Numbered from the stretch's first letter, positions 1 through 8,804 are shown. The stretch is 64,000 nucleotides of DNA from an uncultured Roseobacter sp. (GCF_947493125.1 NZ_CANLQB010000002.1:372001-436000), one strand, 5' to 3'. Notes: generated from the sequence alone by a model not told the origin. A program made the numbers and translations.

Positions 1-346
1 CATTAGCGTCAATACGGGATGCAGCCCGACGCGCCAGTTGAGGCTCCAAGGATTGACGCATGAAATCAAGTTGTTCGATGCAGTCTTCCGTCAGTTCTGG
101 AACGATGACGCGGCGATTTCCCAGCATGCTGAGCGCTCCATCCGAGATCAGCCGGCGAATGGCTTCGCGCACCGGAGTCATACCCGCGCCCAAACTGTCC
201 ACCAGCCCTTGAATGGTGACGGCCTGCCCGGGCGCAAGATCCCCGAACAGAATGCGCATCCTGAGTTGTTCATACACATGCTGGTGGGCGGGGCGGTCGG
301 CGCGGGGCTTTTCGGCGGAGGCTGCCGGTTTTCTGAGCAATTGCAT
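1..346 (-). CDS. GntR-family transcriptional regulator (3' end cut by window edge)
   Basis: The minus-strand frame starts at an ATG (344-346) behind a GGAGG-type ribosome site and stays open to the left edge, giving 115 residues. The N-terminal 70 or so residues form a winged helix-turn-helix of GntR type: a VYEQLR helix, a GDLAPG turn, and a recognition region with TPVREAIRRL. The part that follows (ELTEDCIEQL, ARRAASRI) looks like the start of an FCD effector-binding domain, as in the FadR subfamily. The gene is divergent from potF, so a role as local regulator of polyamine uptake is a reasonable inference. The effector is unknown and most of the ligand domain lies outside the window. Confidence 0.85.
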   Translation of the reverse strand, partial: MQLLRKPAASAEKPRADRPAHQHVYEQLRMRILFGDLAPGQAVTIQGLVDSLGAGMTPVREAIRRLISDGALSMLGNRRVIVPELTEDCIEQLDFMRQSLEPQLARRAASRIDAN

Positions 347-444
347 GAGTGGTCCTCCGTCGTTGGCCGGGGCCGCGCCCCCAGTCTCTTGCGCGGCCTG
401 TCATGGCGTGAAAGCATAAAGCATCTTGCCGCGAGGGACAAAAC

Positions 445-479
445 TTGATCAAAATTGACGAAACCGGGACAAACCCGGT
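445..479. promoter_or_regulatory. Inverted repeats in the gntR-potF divergent region, possible operator
   Basis: TTGATCAA at 445-452 is a perfect 8-base palindrome, and ACCGGG (463-468) pairs with CCCGGT (474-479) around a 5-base spacer. Between them TTGACG (455-460) could be a -35 element, but a matching -10 would place the transcript start almost on the potF ribosome site, so the promoter itself is uncertain. GntR proteins usually bind short palindromes near their own gene, which makes these candidate operators. Confidence 0.35.
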
Positions 480-500
480 CTATATCAACGGGAGTATGAT

Positions 501-1583
501 ATGAAAAAGCTCATGCTGAGCTGCGCCGCAATGGCGCTGTGCACAATGTCTGCGGTTGCGGATGAAGTGCGCGTTTACAACTGGTCCGACTACATTGATG
601 AGGCGTTGCTGGAGAAGTTTGAAGCCGAGACCGGTATCGACTTGGTCTATGACGTGTTCGACAGCAACGAAGTTCTGGAAACCAAGATGCTGGCAGGCGG
701 ATCGGGATATGACGTCGTTGTGCCGACCGGCACGTTCCTCCAACGCCAGATTTCTGCGGGGGCCTTCCAGAAGCTCGACAAGTCGCAGCTTCCCAATCTG
801 GAAAACATGTGGGCAACGATTGAAGAGCGGACGGCCCAATACGACCCCGGCAATGAGTATTCGATCAACTACATGTGGGGGACCACCGGCATCGGTGCGA
901 ATGTCGGAAAGGTTCAGGAATTGCTTGGTGCGGATGCCCCACTTGGATCGCTGAACTTGATCTTTGACCCGGCGAGCATGGAGAAGCTTTCCGAATGTGG
1001 TGTGCATTTCCTCGACGCCCCGACGGAGATGATTCCGGCCGCGCTCAAATACATCGGCGAGGACCCGGACAGTCATGACCCGGAGGTGATCGCCAAGGCG
1101 GAAGAGGTCTTCATGGGCGTGCGCCCTTACGTGCAGAAATTCCACAGTTCGGAATATATCAACGCGCTGGCCAATGGAGACATATGCGTGGCCTTTGGAT
1201 GGTCCGGTGACATCCTTCAAGCCCGTGATCGTGCGGCAGAGGCGGACAATGGGGTCGAGATTGTCTACAACGCGCCGTCCGAAGGGGCGCTGATGTGGTT
1301 CGACCAGATGGCGATCCCGGCGGATGCGCCGAACCCGGAAGCGGCCCATGCGTTCCTGAATTTCATCATGGATGCCGAGAACATGGCGGCAGCATCGAAC
1401 TATGTTTATTACGCCAACGGCAACGAGGCCTCCAAGCCGTTCCTCGAAGAGGATGTGATCGGTGACACCGCGATCTATCCGGATGAGGCGACGTTGCAGA
1501 ACCTCTATACCGTCACACCCTACCCGGCGAAGGTGCAGCGCGTGGTCACGCGCCTCTGGACCAAGATCAAGTCCGGCACCTGA
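501..1583 (+). CDS. potF: Putrescine-type ABC transporter periplasmic binding protein
   Basis: The protein has 360 residues with a signal peptide (residues 1-20, cleavage near SAVA-DE). The mature N-terminus carries YNWSDYIDE, followed by VYDVFDSNEVLE and GYDVVVPTGTFLQRQ, the typical early segments of PotF/PotD polyamine-binding proteins. Length is usual for the family. The ATG has GGGAG at 490-494. It would capture putrescine or a related polyamine in the periplasm and hand it to the PotH/PotI permease. It heads the operon potF-potG-potH-potI-puuB. Exact substrate (putrescine versus spermidine or another amine) cannot be read from sequence alone. Confidence 0.93.
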   Translation: MKKLMLSCAAMALCTMSAVADEVRVYNWSDYIDEALLEKFEAETGIDLVYDVFDSNEVLETKMLAGGSGYDVVVPTGTFLQRQISAGAFQKLDKSQLPNLENMWATIEERTAQYDPGNEYSINYMWGTTGIGANVGKVQELLGADAPLGSLNLIFDPASMEKLSECGVHFLDAPTEMIPAALKYIGEDPDSHDPEVIAKAEEVFMGVRPYVQKFHSSEYINALANGDICVAFGWSGDILQARDRAAEADNGVEIVYNAPSEGALMWFDQMAIPADAPNPEAAHAFLNFIMDAENMAAASNYVYYANGNEASKPFLEEDVIGDTAIYPDEATLQNLYTVTPYPAKVQRVVTRLWTKIKSGT

Positions 1584-1594
1584 GAGATGAACAC

Positions 1595-1623
1595 GGCGGG
1601 CGGGGCAGGATGCTCCGCCCGTC
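1595..1623 (+). terminator. GC-rich hairpin between potF and potG (attenuator or mRNA stabiliser)
   Basis: Bases 1595-1606 pair with 1612-1623 in a 12-base stem containing two G-U pairs, with the loop AGGAT. There is no following T tract, so full termination is unlikely. Such a hairpin after a binding-protein gene usually lets the binding protein be made in excess over the membrane subunits. Confidence 0.5.
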
Positions 1624-1661
1624 TCGCATGAGTTCGCGCTCAGGCACACGAAGGACATGAC

Positions 1662-2789
1662 GTGACGCAGACCGTCTTCGCCCCCTGGGACGACCCGAAT
1701 GAAAAACCGCTGATCCGATTTCGCGGTGTCACGAAGCGGTTTGGTGAGTTCACGGCCATAGATGACCTGACATTGGATATTTTCGAGCGCGAGTTCTTCG
1801 CGCTTCTTGGGCCCTCCGGCTGTGGCAAGACGACAATGATGCGGATGCTGGCCGGGTTCGAAACACCGACATCCGGGACGATTGAACTCTCCGGGCAGGA
1901 CATCGCTGCGGTCCCCCCCAATAAGCGCGCCGTGAACATGATGTTTCAGTCCTACGCACTGTTCCCACATTTGAGCGTTTACGAGAACATCGCCTTCGGG
2001 CTGCGGCGGGACAAGCTGCCGAAGGCAGAGATTGATGCGCGGGTTTTGGAGATGCTGAAACTCACGCGATTGGAGAAGTTCGCCCGCCGCAAGCCGCATC
2101 AGATCTCCGGCGGCCAGCGTCAACGTGTCGCCCTGGCGCGGAGCCTCGCGAAGGCGCCCAAGCTTCTCCTACTTGATGAGCCGCTCGGCGCATTGGACGC
2201 CAAGCTGCGGCAGGCGACGCAATTCGAACTGATGGATATTCAGGAGAAGACCGGCACCACCTTTGTGATCGTGACCCATGATCAGGAAGAAGCGATGACC
2301 GTCGCAAGCCGCGTGGCGGTCATGGATGAAGGTCGGGTCATGCAGGTGGCGACGCCCGAGAAAATCTATGAGGCGCCCAACAGCGTCTATGTCGCCGATT
2401 TCATCGGCGATGTGAACATCATATCCGGCAAGGCGCGACCGGCCGAGACAGGAACGTTCCAGCTACACTGGGCGGATGCGCATGCGCCCTTTGTTGCAGC
2501 CTCCGATCACGCTTTTTCGGATGGCCAGGCCTGTCATCTGGCCATTCGGCCCGAGAAGGTCGCAATCAGTTCCGAACGGCCGGCAGAGGCGGAGAATGCC
2601 GTCCAAGGCAAAGTGCTCGACATTGCCTATCTGGGCAATCTGAGCACCTATCACGTGGAGCTGTCGACGGGGCTCATCCTGAAGGCGCAGACGGCGAACA
2701 CCCGTCGCATATCTCGTCGGAGTTTCACCTGGGAAGATCCCGTCTGGGTTTCCTGGACGGCCACGGCTGGTGTCTTGCTGGGCCAGTGA
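1662..2789 (+). CDS. potG: Polyamine ABC transporter ATP-binding protein
   Basis: The 375-residue protein is a standard ABC ATPase: Walker A GPSGCGKT at 50-57, Q-loop near residue 96, signature SGGQ at 149-152, Walker B LLLLDEP at 168-174 and the switch histidine in VIVTHDQEEA. The C-terminal third (about 240-375) is a TOBE-like regulatory domain. The start is GTG at 1662, with AAGGA at 1651-1655; an ATG at 1657 is out of frame and closes at once. It powers polyamine import with potF, potH and potI. PotA-type subunits are very similar, but the PotF partner favours PotG. Confidence 0.92.
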   Translation: MTQTVFAPWDDPNEKPLIRFRGVTKRFGEFTAIDDLTLDIFEREFFALLGPSGCGKTTMMRMLAGFETPTSGTIELSGQDIAAVPPNKRAVNMMFQSYALFPHLSVYENIAFGLRRDKLPKAEIDARVLEMLKLTRLEKFARRKPHQISGGQRQRVALARSLAKAPKLLLLDEPLGALDAKLRQATQFELMDIQEKTGTTFVIVTHDQEEAMTVASRVAVMDEGRVMQVATPEKIYEAPNSVYVADFIGDVNIISGKARPAETGTFQLHWADAHAPFVAASDHAFSDGQACHLAIRPEKVAISSERPAEAENAVQGKVLDIAYLGNLSTYHVELSTGLILKAQTANTRRISRRSFTWEDPVWVSWTATAGVLLGQ

Positions 2790-2820
2790 GCCGACACACA
2801 CATATCGAGGTGCGGGCCTG

Positions 2821-3696
2821 ATGCAGCGGTTCATACTCATAGCGGTGCCCTACGCGTGGTTGCTCGCCCTGTTCCTGATCCCTTTCGTGATCGTCTTCAA
2901 GATATCTCTGTCGGATATCGCCTTGTCGATTCCGCCCTATGCTCCGATCTTGGATGATGGAATTGGCCCGTTCTTTGCGGCCTTGGATTTTGAGAACTTC
3001 GTCTTTCTGACATCAGACGATCTCTATTGGAAAGCCTATGTCAGCTCGCTGAGAATCGCGGCCATATCAACGGCCATAACGTTGCTGGTGGGCTACCCGA
3101 TCGCATATGCGATGGCCCGAGCACCCGAAGAATGGCGCCCGACCTTGATGATGCTGGTCATCCTGCCGTTTTGGACTTCGTTCCTGATCCGGGTTTACGC
3201 GTGGATGGGTATTCTCAGTCAAGAAGGGTTTCTCAACCAGTTCCTGCTTTGGCTTGGCGTGATCGGTGAGCCCCTGACGATCCTGAATACCACCACTGCG
3301 GTCTACATCGGCATCGTCTACACCTACCTGCCCTTCATGATCTTGCCGATATTCGCGGCGCTGGATCGGCTGGACGGATCGCTGATCGAGGCGGCGGAAG
3401 ATCTCGGCTGCTCACGGCTTCAGGCCTTTTGGCTGGTGACAATACCGCTGTCGAAGAACGGGATTGTCGCAGGCAGCTTTCTTGTGTTCATTCCCGCGCT
3501 GGGTGAATTTGTCATCCCATCGCTTCTCGGTGGCTCCGGTACGCTGATGATCGGGAAGGTGCTCTGGGAGGAGTTCTTCAACAACCGCGACTGGCCGGTT
3601 GCGAGCGCTGTTGCCGTCATCTTGCTGCTGATTCTGGTCATTCCGATTGTCCTCTTCCAGCGCAATCAGCAGCGTCAGGCGGAGGCAGAGACATGA
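2821..3696 (+). CDS. potH: Polyamine ABC transporter permease, PotH type
   Basis: This is a 291-residue integral membrane protein with about six transmembrane helices and the EAA-loop (LIEAAEDLGCSRLQAF near residue 190) that contacts the ATPase. The ATG at 2821 was chosen because the protein then begins with an ordinary first helix (MQRFILIAVPYAWLLAL) and GAGG lies just upstream; an in-frame ATG at 2770 would overlap potG. The 3' end overlaps potI by four bases (ATGA). PotH and PotI form the heterodimeric channel of the putrescine importer in the inner membrane. Confidence 0.92.
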   Translation: MQRFILIAVPYAWLLALFLIPFVIVFKISLSDIALSIPPYAPILDDGIGPFFAALDFENFVFLTSDDLYWKAYVSSLRIAAISTAITLLVGYPIAYAMARAPEEWRPTLMMLVILPFWTSFLIRVYAWMGILSQEGFLNQFLLWLGVIGEPLTILNTTTAVYIGIVYTYLPFMILPIFAALDRLDGSLIEAAEDLGCSRLQAFWLVTIPLSKNGIVAGSFLVFIPALGEFVIPSLLGGSGTLMIGKVLWEEFFNNRDWPVASAVAVILLLILVIPIVLFQRNQQRQAEAET

Positions 3697-4511
3697 ACAG
3701 ACTGAGTTGGTTCAATGCCACGTCCTTGACGCTCGGGTTTGCGTTTCTTTACCTGCCGATGATTATCCTGGTCGTCTACTCGTTCAATGAAAGCAAGCTG
3801 GTGACGGTCTGGGCCGGTTTCTCGACCAAGTGGTACGGTGAACTTCTTCAGAATGAGTCGTTTCTCGATGCCGCCTGGGTGACGATCAAGGTCGCGGTGC
3901 TGTCATCGACCTTTGCGACGGTGCTTGGAACGATGGCTGCCTATGTCCTCGTGCGAGGCGGGCGCTTTTTGGGTCGGACCGTGTTTTCGGGCATGATCTA
4001 CGCGCCCCTGGTGATGCCGGAGGTGATCACCGGCTTGTCGCTGCTGCTGCTTTTCATTGGTATCGGTCTGGATCGCGGGGTGATCACCATTGTGCTGGCC
4101 CATACCACCTTCTCCATGTGCTATGTTTCGGTTGTTGTGTCGTCGCGATTGATGACCTTCGACCGGTCGCTCGAAGAAGCGGCGCTGGATCTTGGCTGTT
4201 CGAGTTTCAATGCGTTTCGTTTGGTCACATTGCCGATCATCGCTCCCGCCGTCATTTCCGGATGGCTGCTTGCCTTCACGCTCAGCCTCGACGATCTGGT
4301 GATCGCGTCTTTCACGGCGGGGCCGTCCGCCACCACGTTGCCGATCAAGATCTTCTCGGCCGTCAGATTGGGTGTGTCTCCCGAGATCAACGCGCTTTCA
4401 ACACTCATGATCGGGATTGTGACGGTGGGCGTGATCAGCGCCTCCTTGATTTCCAAACGCAAGAGTGTCCGTCAGCAGCAGGAGGAGCAGGCCGCGGCGC
4501 GGGCGGCATGA
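3693..4511 (+). CDS. potI: Polyamine ABC transporter permease, PotI type
   Basis: The 272-residue permease has the PotC/PotI pattern: an N-terminal helix (LGFAFLYLPMIILVVYSF) with FNES after it, and an EAA loop LEEAALDLGCSSFNAF in the second half. It starts in an ATGA overlap with potH and ends in an ATGA overlap with the oxidoreductase gene, showing translational coupling through the operon. The last 20 residues are polar, rich in Q, E and A, and cytoplasmic. Confidence 0.92.
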   Translation: MNRLSWFNATSLTLGFAFLYLPMIILVVYSFNESKLVTVWAGFSTKWYGELLQNESFLDAAWVTIKVAVLSSTFATVLGTMAAYVLVRGGRFLGRTVFSGMIYAPLVMPEVITGLSLLLLFIGIGLDRGVITIVLAHTTFSMCYVSVVVSSRLMTFDRSLEEAALDLGCSSFNAFRLVTLPIIAPAVISGWLLAFTLSLDDLVIASFTAGPSATTLPIKIFSAVRLGVSPEINALSTLMIGIVTVGVISASLISKRKSVRQQQEEQAAARAA

Positions 4512-5839
4512 GACGCATTTTTTCGGACTACGCCTATGGCGACGGCCCGCGCAAAGGGTGCTGGTGGGATGAGACCAGCAAAAACCCTGATCGTCCGACG
4601 CTTTCGGGCGTCCGTGACGCCGAAGTGGTGATCATAGGAGCGGGATACACGGGTCTCTCTGCCGCCTACCATCTTGCGCGGGCTGGTTGGCAAACCCTCG
4701 TCCTCGAAGCGGAGGCTCCGGGCTGGGGCGCATCTGGACGCAACGGCGGCTTTTGCTGTTTGGGCGGCGGCATGTTGAGCGATGCCACGCTGGACGCGAG
4801 GTTCGGAAAGAAGGACCGGCTGGAGTTTCGCGCGGCCGAAAGGGCAGCTGTTGATCTCGTATCACGTCTTATAGAGAATCTTGGGCTTGACGTCGACCGG
4901 CACTCCAAAGGAGAGACCGAACTGGCACATCGCCCGCGCGACATGATCGGTTTGCGCTCCAAGGCCGAAACTATCGAAGAAAACTACGGTGTGCGTCCCG
5001 ATATTGTCGAGGCGTCGGATCTCGCCAGGTATGGTTTGAGCGGATCTTTTCACGGAGCATTGACGATTCCGATCGGGTTCGGACTCAATCCACTGAAGTA
5101 TCTGCATGGTCTTGCCGCAGCCGCCGAGGCGGAAGGGGCCGTGATCTGTCCTCATAGTCCGGTGATGGGCTTCGAGACTGAGGGGGCGCACCATTGCCTT
5201 CAGACACCCTCAGGGATTGTGCGGGCGCGACAGGTGATCGTTGCGACAAACGGCTATTCTTCCGAAGATCTTCCGGCGTGGCTGGCCGGTCGCTACATGC
5301 CGTTCCAGTCGAACGTCCTTGTTACCCGACCCCTGACCCCCTCCGAGATCGAGCGCCAAGGATGGACGAGTGATCAGATGTGCTACGATACCCGGCATCT
5401 TCTGCACTATTTCCGCTTGATGCCCGACGGTCGGTTTCTTTTTGGTATGCGCGGCGGGTTGATGACCGGTGCTCGTGCCGAGGCGCAGGCGCGCAAACGG
5501 ATCTGTCGGGATTTCGCGCGCTTGTTCCCGAAGTGGGCACAGGTTGACGTGTCGCATATTTGGTCCGGAATGGTTTGCCTCGCGCGGGGTTCTCTGCCCT
5601 TTGTCGGGGAAACGACACCGGGCTCTCGGATCTGGGCAGGGCTCTGCTATCATGGCAATGGGGTTGCCATGGCCAGCCTCGCTGGAAGAATTCTCGCAGA
5701 CTTGGTCCGAGGCGCACAGCCTCCGATTTGGCCGAAGGCTATGCAAATCCCCTTGAGAAGGTTTCCTTTTGGCCGCGCCAGACGCCTGATCATGCCGCCG
5801 ACCTATCTTGGTTTGATGCTCTCCGACTATGGCTCGTAA
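4508..5839 (+). CDS. puuB: FAD-dependent oxidoreductase, PuuB-like (gamma-glutamylputrescine oxidase family)
   Basis: The 443-residue protein opens with the family's typical lead (around residues 17-34, CWW) and then the dinucleotide motif GAGYTG at 44-49. It continues with GASGRNGG, a hallmark of the DAO/PuuB group. The start is the ATG that overlaps the potI stop by four bases; the frame is open farther upstream but only inside potI. In the puu pathway this enzyme oxidises gamma-glutamylated putrescine to an aldehyde using O2. Its place in a putrescine uptake operon supports that, although oxidation of another amine or amino acid is possible. The gene abuts the convergent flgD with no gap. 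Confidence 0.85.
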   Translation: MRRIFSDYAYGDGPRKGCWWDETSKNPDRPTLSGVRDAEVVIIGAGYTGLSAAYHLARAGWQTLVLEAEAPGWGASGRNGGFCCLGGGMLSDATLDARFGKKDRLEFRAAERAAVDLVSRLIENLGLDVDRHSKGETELAHRPRDMIGLRSKAETIEENYGVRPDIVEASDLARYGLSGSFHGALTIPIGFGLNPLKYLHGLAAAAEAEGAVICPHSPVMGFETEGAHHCLQTPSGIVRARQVIVATNGYSSEDLPAWLAGRYMPFQSNVLVTRPLTPSEIERQGWTSDQMCYDTRHLLHYFRLMPDGRFLFGMRGGLMTGARAEAQARKRICRDFARLFPKWAQVDVSHIWSGMVCLARGSLPFVGETTPGSRIWAGLCYHGNGVAMASLAGRILADLVRGAQPPIWPKAMQIPLRRFPFGRARRLIMPPTYLGLMLSDYGS

Positions 5840-6505
5840 TCAGGCTGGTTCCCGCAGGGCGCTGACGTCATCCGCCGTCACTGTGGTTCCACCTTCAAGC
5901 ACAAAAATCGTGTCGGCTCCTTCACGTCGGGCTTCCGTGATCCGGGCATAGGTCTCTGCAGGCGTGACGCTCAGCGTCTGGCCGACGGCGCGATGTTCGA
6001 CTTTAAAGCTGTAGAGCCCCTCCGGAAACGCTGTCCCGTTACTCGCGCGTCCTGCCCATTCCACAGGATCGCCACTCGTGGAAATCTGGCGGCGATCAAT
6101 CTCATTGCCGTCTGCGTTGTAGGCAATCAGAACCGCTTCATCCGCACCGGCAACGGTCTTTGGTGTTACTGTCAGCGGTGATCCGTCAAAAGGAACCGCA
6201 GACGTTGTTCTCGCTTCCATTCCGATCCAACCCGCAACCTGACCCATGCTGGCTGCATCCAGTTGGCTGCTCAAGGCTTGCAGAAGGTCGTTGGAAAGGA
6301 CCTGCTGCTCAACCATCGAAAACTGAGCCAACTGTGCGGCATACTCGGAGGAATCGATTGGTTCCAGCGGATCCTGATATCGGGCCTGAGCCGTCAGCAT
6401 CTGCAGAAAGGTTTCGAAGTCTGACGACAACACTGCTGCGGATTGTTCGCTTGCTGCAGCGCTGCGAGCCGCCGCCTGTGTCGCGGGGGAATTGGTGATC
6501 TCCAT
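5840..6505 (-). CDS. flgD: Flagellar hook-capping (hook assembly scaffold) protein FlgD
   Basis: The protein is 221 residues. The N-terminal part carries the FlgD signature: FLQMLTAQARYQDPLEP near residue 33, then SSEYAAQLAQFSMVEQQ. After it come Tudor/FnIII-like beta segments with a VEWAGRASNGTAFPEGLYSF turn. FlgD caps the growing hook and is shed later. It is cotranscribed downstream of fliK on the minus strand, a pairing that fits because both control hook assembly. The hook gene flgE itself is not in the window. Confidence 0.95.
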   Translation of the reverse strand: MEITNSPATQAAARSAAASEQSAAVLSSDFETFLQMLTAQARYQDPLEPIDSSEYAAQLAQFSMVEQQVLSNDLLQALSSQLDAASMGQVAGWIGMEARTTSAVPFDGSPLTVTPKTVAGADEAVLIAYNADGNEIDRRQISTSGDPVEWAGRASNGTAFPEGLYSFKVEHRAVGQTLSVTPAETYARITEARREGADTIFVLEGGTTVTADDVSALREPA

Positions 6506-6516
6506 TGGACTGCTCC

Positions 6517-7854
6517 TTAGACCCGAATATCCACGCCCGTGGCGGAGGCCATGGTCACCGGGATGGGGGTTTCTGTGTCAGCGTCGCCCGATATTGTTAT
6601 GGCCATATGCTGACCGCTGGTTTCATTCTGATCACCGCTGGCATTGTCGGATTGACCCTCGTTGAAGGCGAAGTTGATCGATTCATATCCCAGCGCCTCA
6701 AACTCGCGGGCGAGTTGATCGATATGCCGTCGCATCAGATCAAGTGTTTCCGGTCGCTCCGCGAGCACCTGAACGGTGATCCCACTCTCCGCTGCGGATA
6801 TACTGAGCCGAACCCGGCCAAGTTCCTCCGGGTTTAGCGAAAGCTCTACCGGTCGATCGGGGAATCTCTGCAGAATTTCGGCCATTTGCCGACCAATCAT
6901 GCCGGGCGTTTCCGGTCGAGCGAGCGTCTGCGTCAGAGAAGCAGGAGCGGCGGCTCGAGGGTCCCATGACGTTGGTGTATCGACATCGCCGATCGGTGAG
7001 AGTGGCACATCCATTGCCGGACCGTCGGATTGGGCCGTGAGAGGTGCAATCTGTTGTGTCTGCGTCACTGGAGCAGGAGGCGGCGTCTTCGCCGTTTGGC
7101 TCGGGCTCTGCGTCGTGTCGCGCTGGAGGCTCAGGCGCGCTTCATCGCTTGATTTGCGTCGCTCCCGAGGTTCGCCCGTTTGCTCCGCGCCTGGCAGCGG
7201 TTGTTTTGAAATGGACGCGGCCACCTCTGTGGCGGAGGCCGGTTCAGCAGCATGTGCCAAGGGTATTGGTTGGCCGGTCGGCATCTGCGTTGAGGGAGCC
7301 GCTTTCGGAGCTGGAACAGTACCGTCTACCTTAAGCGAAATAGGCCGCTCTTTTGCGACTGCGCTGGTGCCCTGACCCTCGGCTTTTAGGACCTTCTGCC
7401 CGTCAACGGCTGGCTCACCTTTCGTCTTGGTTGCGCCTTGTTCAGCACGCAGTTGCTGGACAAAGGCCAATTCGCTGGTATCCGTTCTGCGAGTTTTTGC
7501 GGCAGGTGGCTGTACGGCCGCCTCTTTCGACGCGGGGAGCGGCTCGTCTCCATCGACAAGATCTATGTCAGTGTCACCGCCGTCCTCAATTACTGACACG
7601 AGTTCTGACGTATCCGAGTTCTCAGCAGTTGGACCGGTAAGTTTCGGTGCTTCCTTCTCAGGAGCTTGCTTGTCGGCGGTGTCGTCGGCTGCCGATTTCG
7701 CCTCGCCTTCTGCATCGGCAGAGTAGGCTGCGTCGAAGTCAGCGTCAGACGTATCTCCATCCGAGTTTGACGACGCGACATCGTTTGATGGTGTCTTTTC
7801 ATTGCGGCCGACCTTGGCGGCCGGCTGTGTCATGGGAATCTCAAGCACTGACAT
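6517..7854 (-). CDS. fliK: Flagellar hook-length control protein FliK
   Basis: This 445-residue protein has a long, low-complexity N-terminal region rich in A, D, E, P and T, as expected for a molecular ruler. The conserved C-terminal Flg_hook domain is at about residues 310-410 (PVELSLNPEELGRVRLSIS, then IDQLAREFEALGYESINFAF). FliK sets hook length and switches export specificity through FlhB. The ATG at 7854 is divergent from the rod-binding gene, with about 110 bases between them. Another ATG eight codons in (7833) is a possible start. Only the C-terminal domain gives the identification. Confidence 0.9.
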   Translation of the reverse strand: MSVLEIPMTQPAAKVGRNEKTPSNDVASSNSDGDTSDADFDAAYSADAEGEAKSAADDTADKQAPEKEAPKLTGPTAENSDTSELVSVIEDGGDTDIDLVDGDEPLPASKEAAVQPPAAKTRRTDTSELAFVQQLRAEQGATKTKGEPAVDGQKVLKAEGQGTSAVAKERPISLKVDGTVPAPKAAPSTQMPTGQPIPLAHAAEPASATEVAASISKQPLPGAEQTGEPRERRKSSDEARLSLQRDTTQSPSQTAKTPPPAPVTQTQQIAPLTAQSDGPAMDVPLSPIGDVDTPTSWDPRAAAPASLTQTLARPETPGMIGRQMAEILQRFPDRPVELSLNPEELGRVRLSISAAESGITVQVLAERPETLDLMRRHIDQLAREFEALGYESINFAFNEGQSDNASGDQNETSGQHMAITISGDADTETPIPVTMASATGVDIRV

Positions 7855-7963
7855 CTCCGGGAGTTCTTCCTCGATTTGCCGACGTTATGACGCCTGTTGG
7901 TTACTGCATCTTTACCGATTGCCTGCATGCTCTCGAAAAATAGTTGCAATTGGAGATATCCGA

Positions 7964-8245
7964 ATGACAGCCCCTTCCCCCATTGGCATGCCGGCCAACA
8001 CCATGTCCCGGCAGGACCAGGCACTGAGAGAGGTCGCCGACAAACTCGAGGCCAGTTTTCTTGCGGAAATGCTGAAATCTGCGGGTTTGGGCAAAACAAG
8101 CGAGCATTTCGGAGGGGGCGCCGGAGAGGACCAGTTCAGCTCTTTCATGCTCCAGGAGCAGGCCATGCAAATGGTGAAAGCGGGTGGGATTGGGCTCAGC
8201 GAATCGCTGTTCCACGCATTGAAGGAGAAACAGAATGACCAATGA
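7964..8245 (+). CDS. flgJ: Rod-binding protein, FlgJ N-terminal-domain type
   Basis: The 93-residue product matches the rod-binding half of FlgJ: LEASFLAEMLKSAGLG, then a glycine-rich turn and FSSFMLQEQAMQMVKAGGIGLSE. It has no muramidase domain, which is normal in alphaproteobacteria, where a separate transglycosylase opens the peptidoglycan; the gene at 22906-23619 may serve that role. The ATG at 7964 follows GGAG at 7952-7955. It overlaps the next gene by 11 bases. Confidence 0.85.
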   Translation: MTAPSPIGMPANTMSRQDQALREVADKLEASFLAEMLKSAGLGKTSEHFGGGAGEDQFSSFMLQEQAMQMVKAGGIGLSESLFHALKEKQNDQ

Positions 8246-8594
8246 AGAGTTTGAAGACGTCATCGACGCTCTTGACGATTTGCTGGAAGCAGAGCGATCT
8301 GCCCTCTTGGCTGGTGATCTGGATGAGATCGGTCGCCTGCTGGAGCGAAAGGAATCACTAATTGAGCAACTCTCCGCGTTGGAGCAGGCAGACCATCAAC
8401 CTCTGGTCGACCTGCAGGTCAAGGTGCAGCGAAACCAGGTGCTCCTCGACCAGGCACTTGAGGGGATCCGGACGGTATCCCGACGTTTGGCAGCCCTGCG
8501 ACGCGTTCGGAGCTCATTGGAGACATATGATGAAAAAGGTGAGCGCCGTACCATCGATGTGGCGTCTGATGGATCTGTTGAAAAGCGGGCATAA
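8235..8594 (+). CDS. FlgN-like flagellar chaperone (coiled-coil)
   Basis: A 119-residue, strongly helical, charged protein (LDDLLEAERSALLAGDLD, then LLERKESLIEQLSALEQ) with the length and heptad character of FlgN, the cytosolic chaperone of hook-filament junction proteins. It sits between the rod-binding gene and flagellin and overlaps the former. The FlgN assignment rests on length, coiled-coil pattern and position rather than a unique motif. Its presumed clients FlgK and FlgL are not encoded in the window. Confidence 0.65.
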   Translation: MTNEEFEDVIDALDDLLEAERSALLAGDLDEIGRLLERKESLIEQLSALEQADHQPLVDLQVKVQRNQVLLDQALEGIRTVSRRLAALRRVRSSLETYDEKGERRTIDVASDGSVEKRA

Positions 8595-8770
8595 GGACCG
8601 ATTTGAATCAAAACCGAACAACAGCGGAGGCATGGTTTAAACACTCATTAGCCTTTGGAACTGCATGTTGGCGCTGCATCCGAGGTCGGGTGGCGCTTCG
8701 CCGAGAGCCGGTGACAGCATTGGTCAGAACGACAGTTTCGTTCCCGCGTGAAAACGCCGGGGGCATAATC

Positions 8771-8783
8771 CACGCAAAGCGTG
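8771..8783 (+). promoter_or_regulatory. Hairpin in the flagellin 5' leader, candidate FlbT target
   Basis: CACGC-AAA-GCGTG is a perfect 5-base stem ending 21 bases before the flagellin ATG (8805) and just upstream of its ribosome site AAAGGA (8791-8796). FlbT, encoded two genes downstream, is known in Caulobacter to act on the 5' untranslated region of flagellin mRNA, so this is a plausible site. That link is inference. No convincing sigma-28 or sigma-54 promoter was found in 8595-8770. Confidence 0.35.
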
Positions 8784-8804
8784 AATGATCAAAGGAACAT
8801 GCTT

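Noticed and set aside
480-2123. Long open frame on the minus strand across potF and potG (547 codons).
   Set aside because: It is a shadow of two clearly identified plus-strand genes and its product has no recognisable domain.
7876-7900. Direct repeat TTAC-N7-TTAC between fliK and the rod-binding gene as a CtrA box.
   Set aside because: Each half differs from TTAA, so the match is too weak to call.
8645-8680. Possible sigma-54 promoter (TTGGAAC...GTTGGC) ahead of flagellin.
   Set aside because: The GG and GC elements are one base off the required spacing, and the -12 element is poor.
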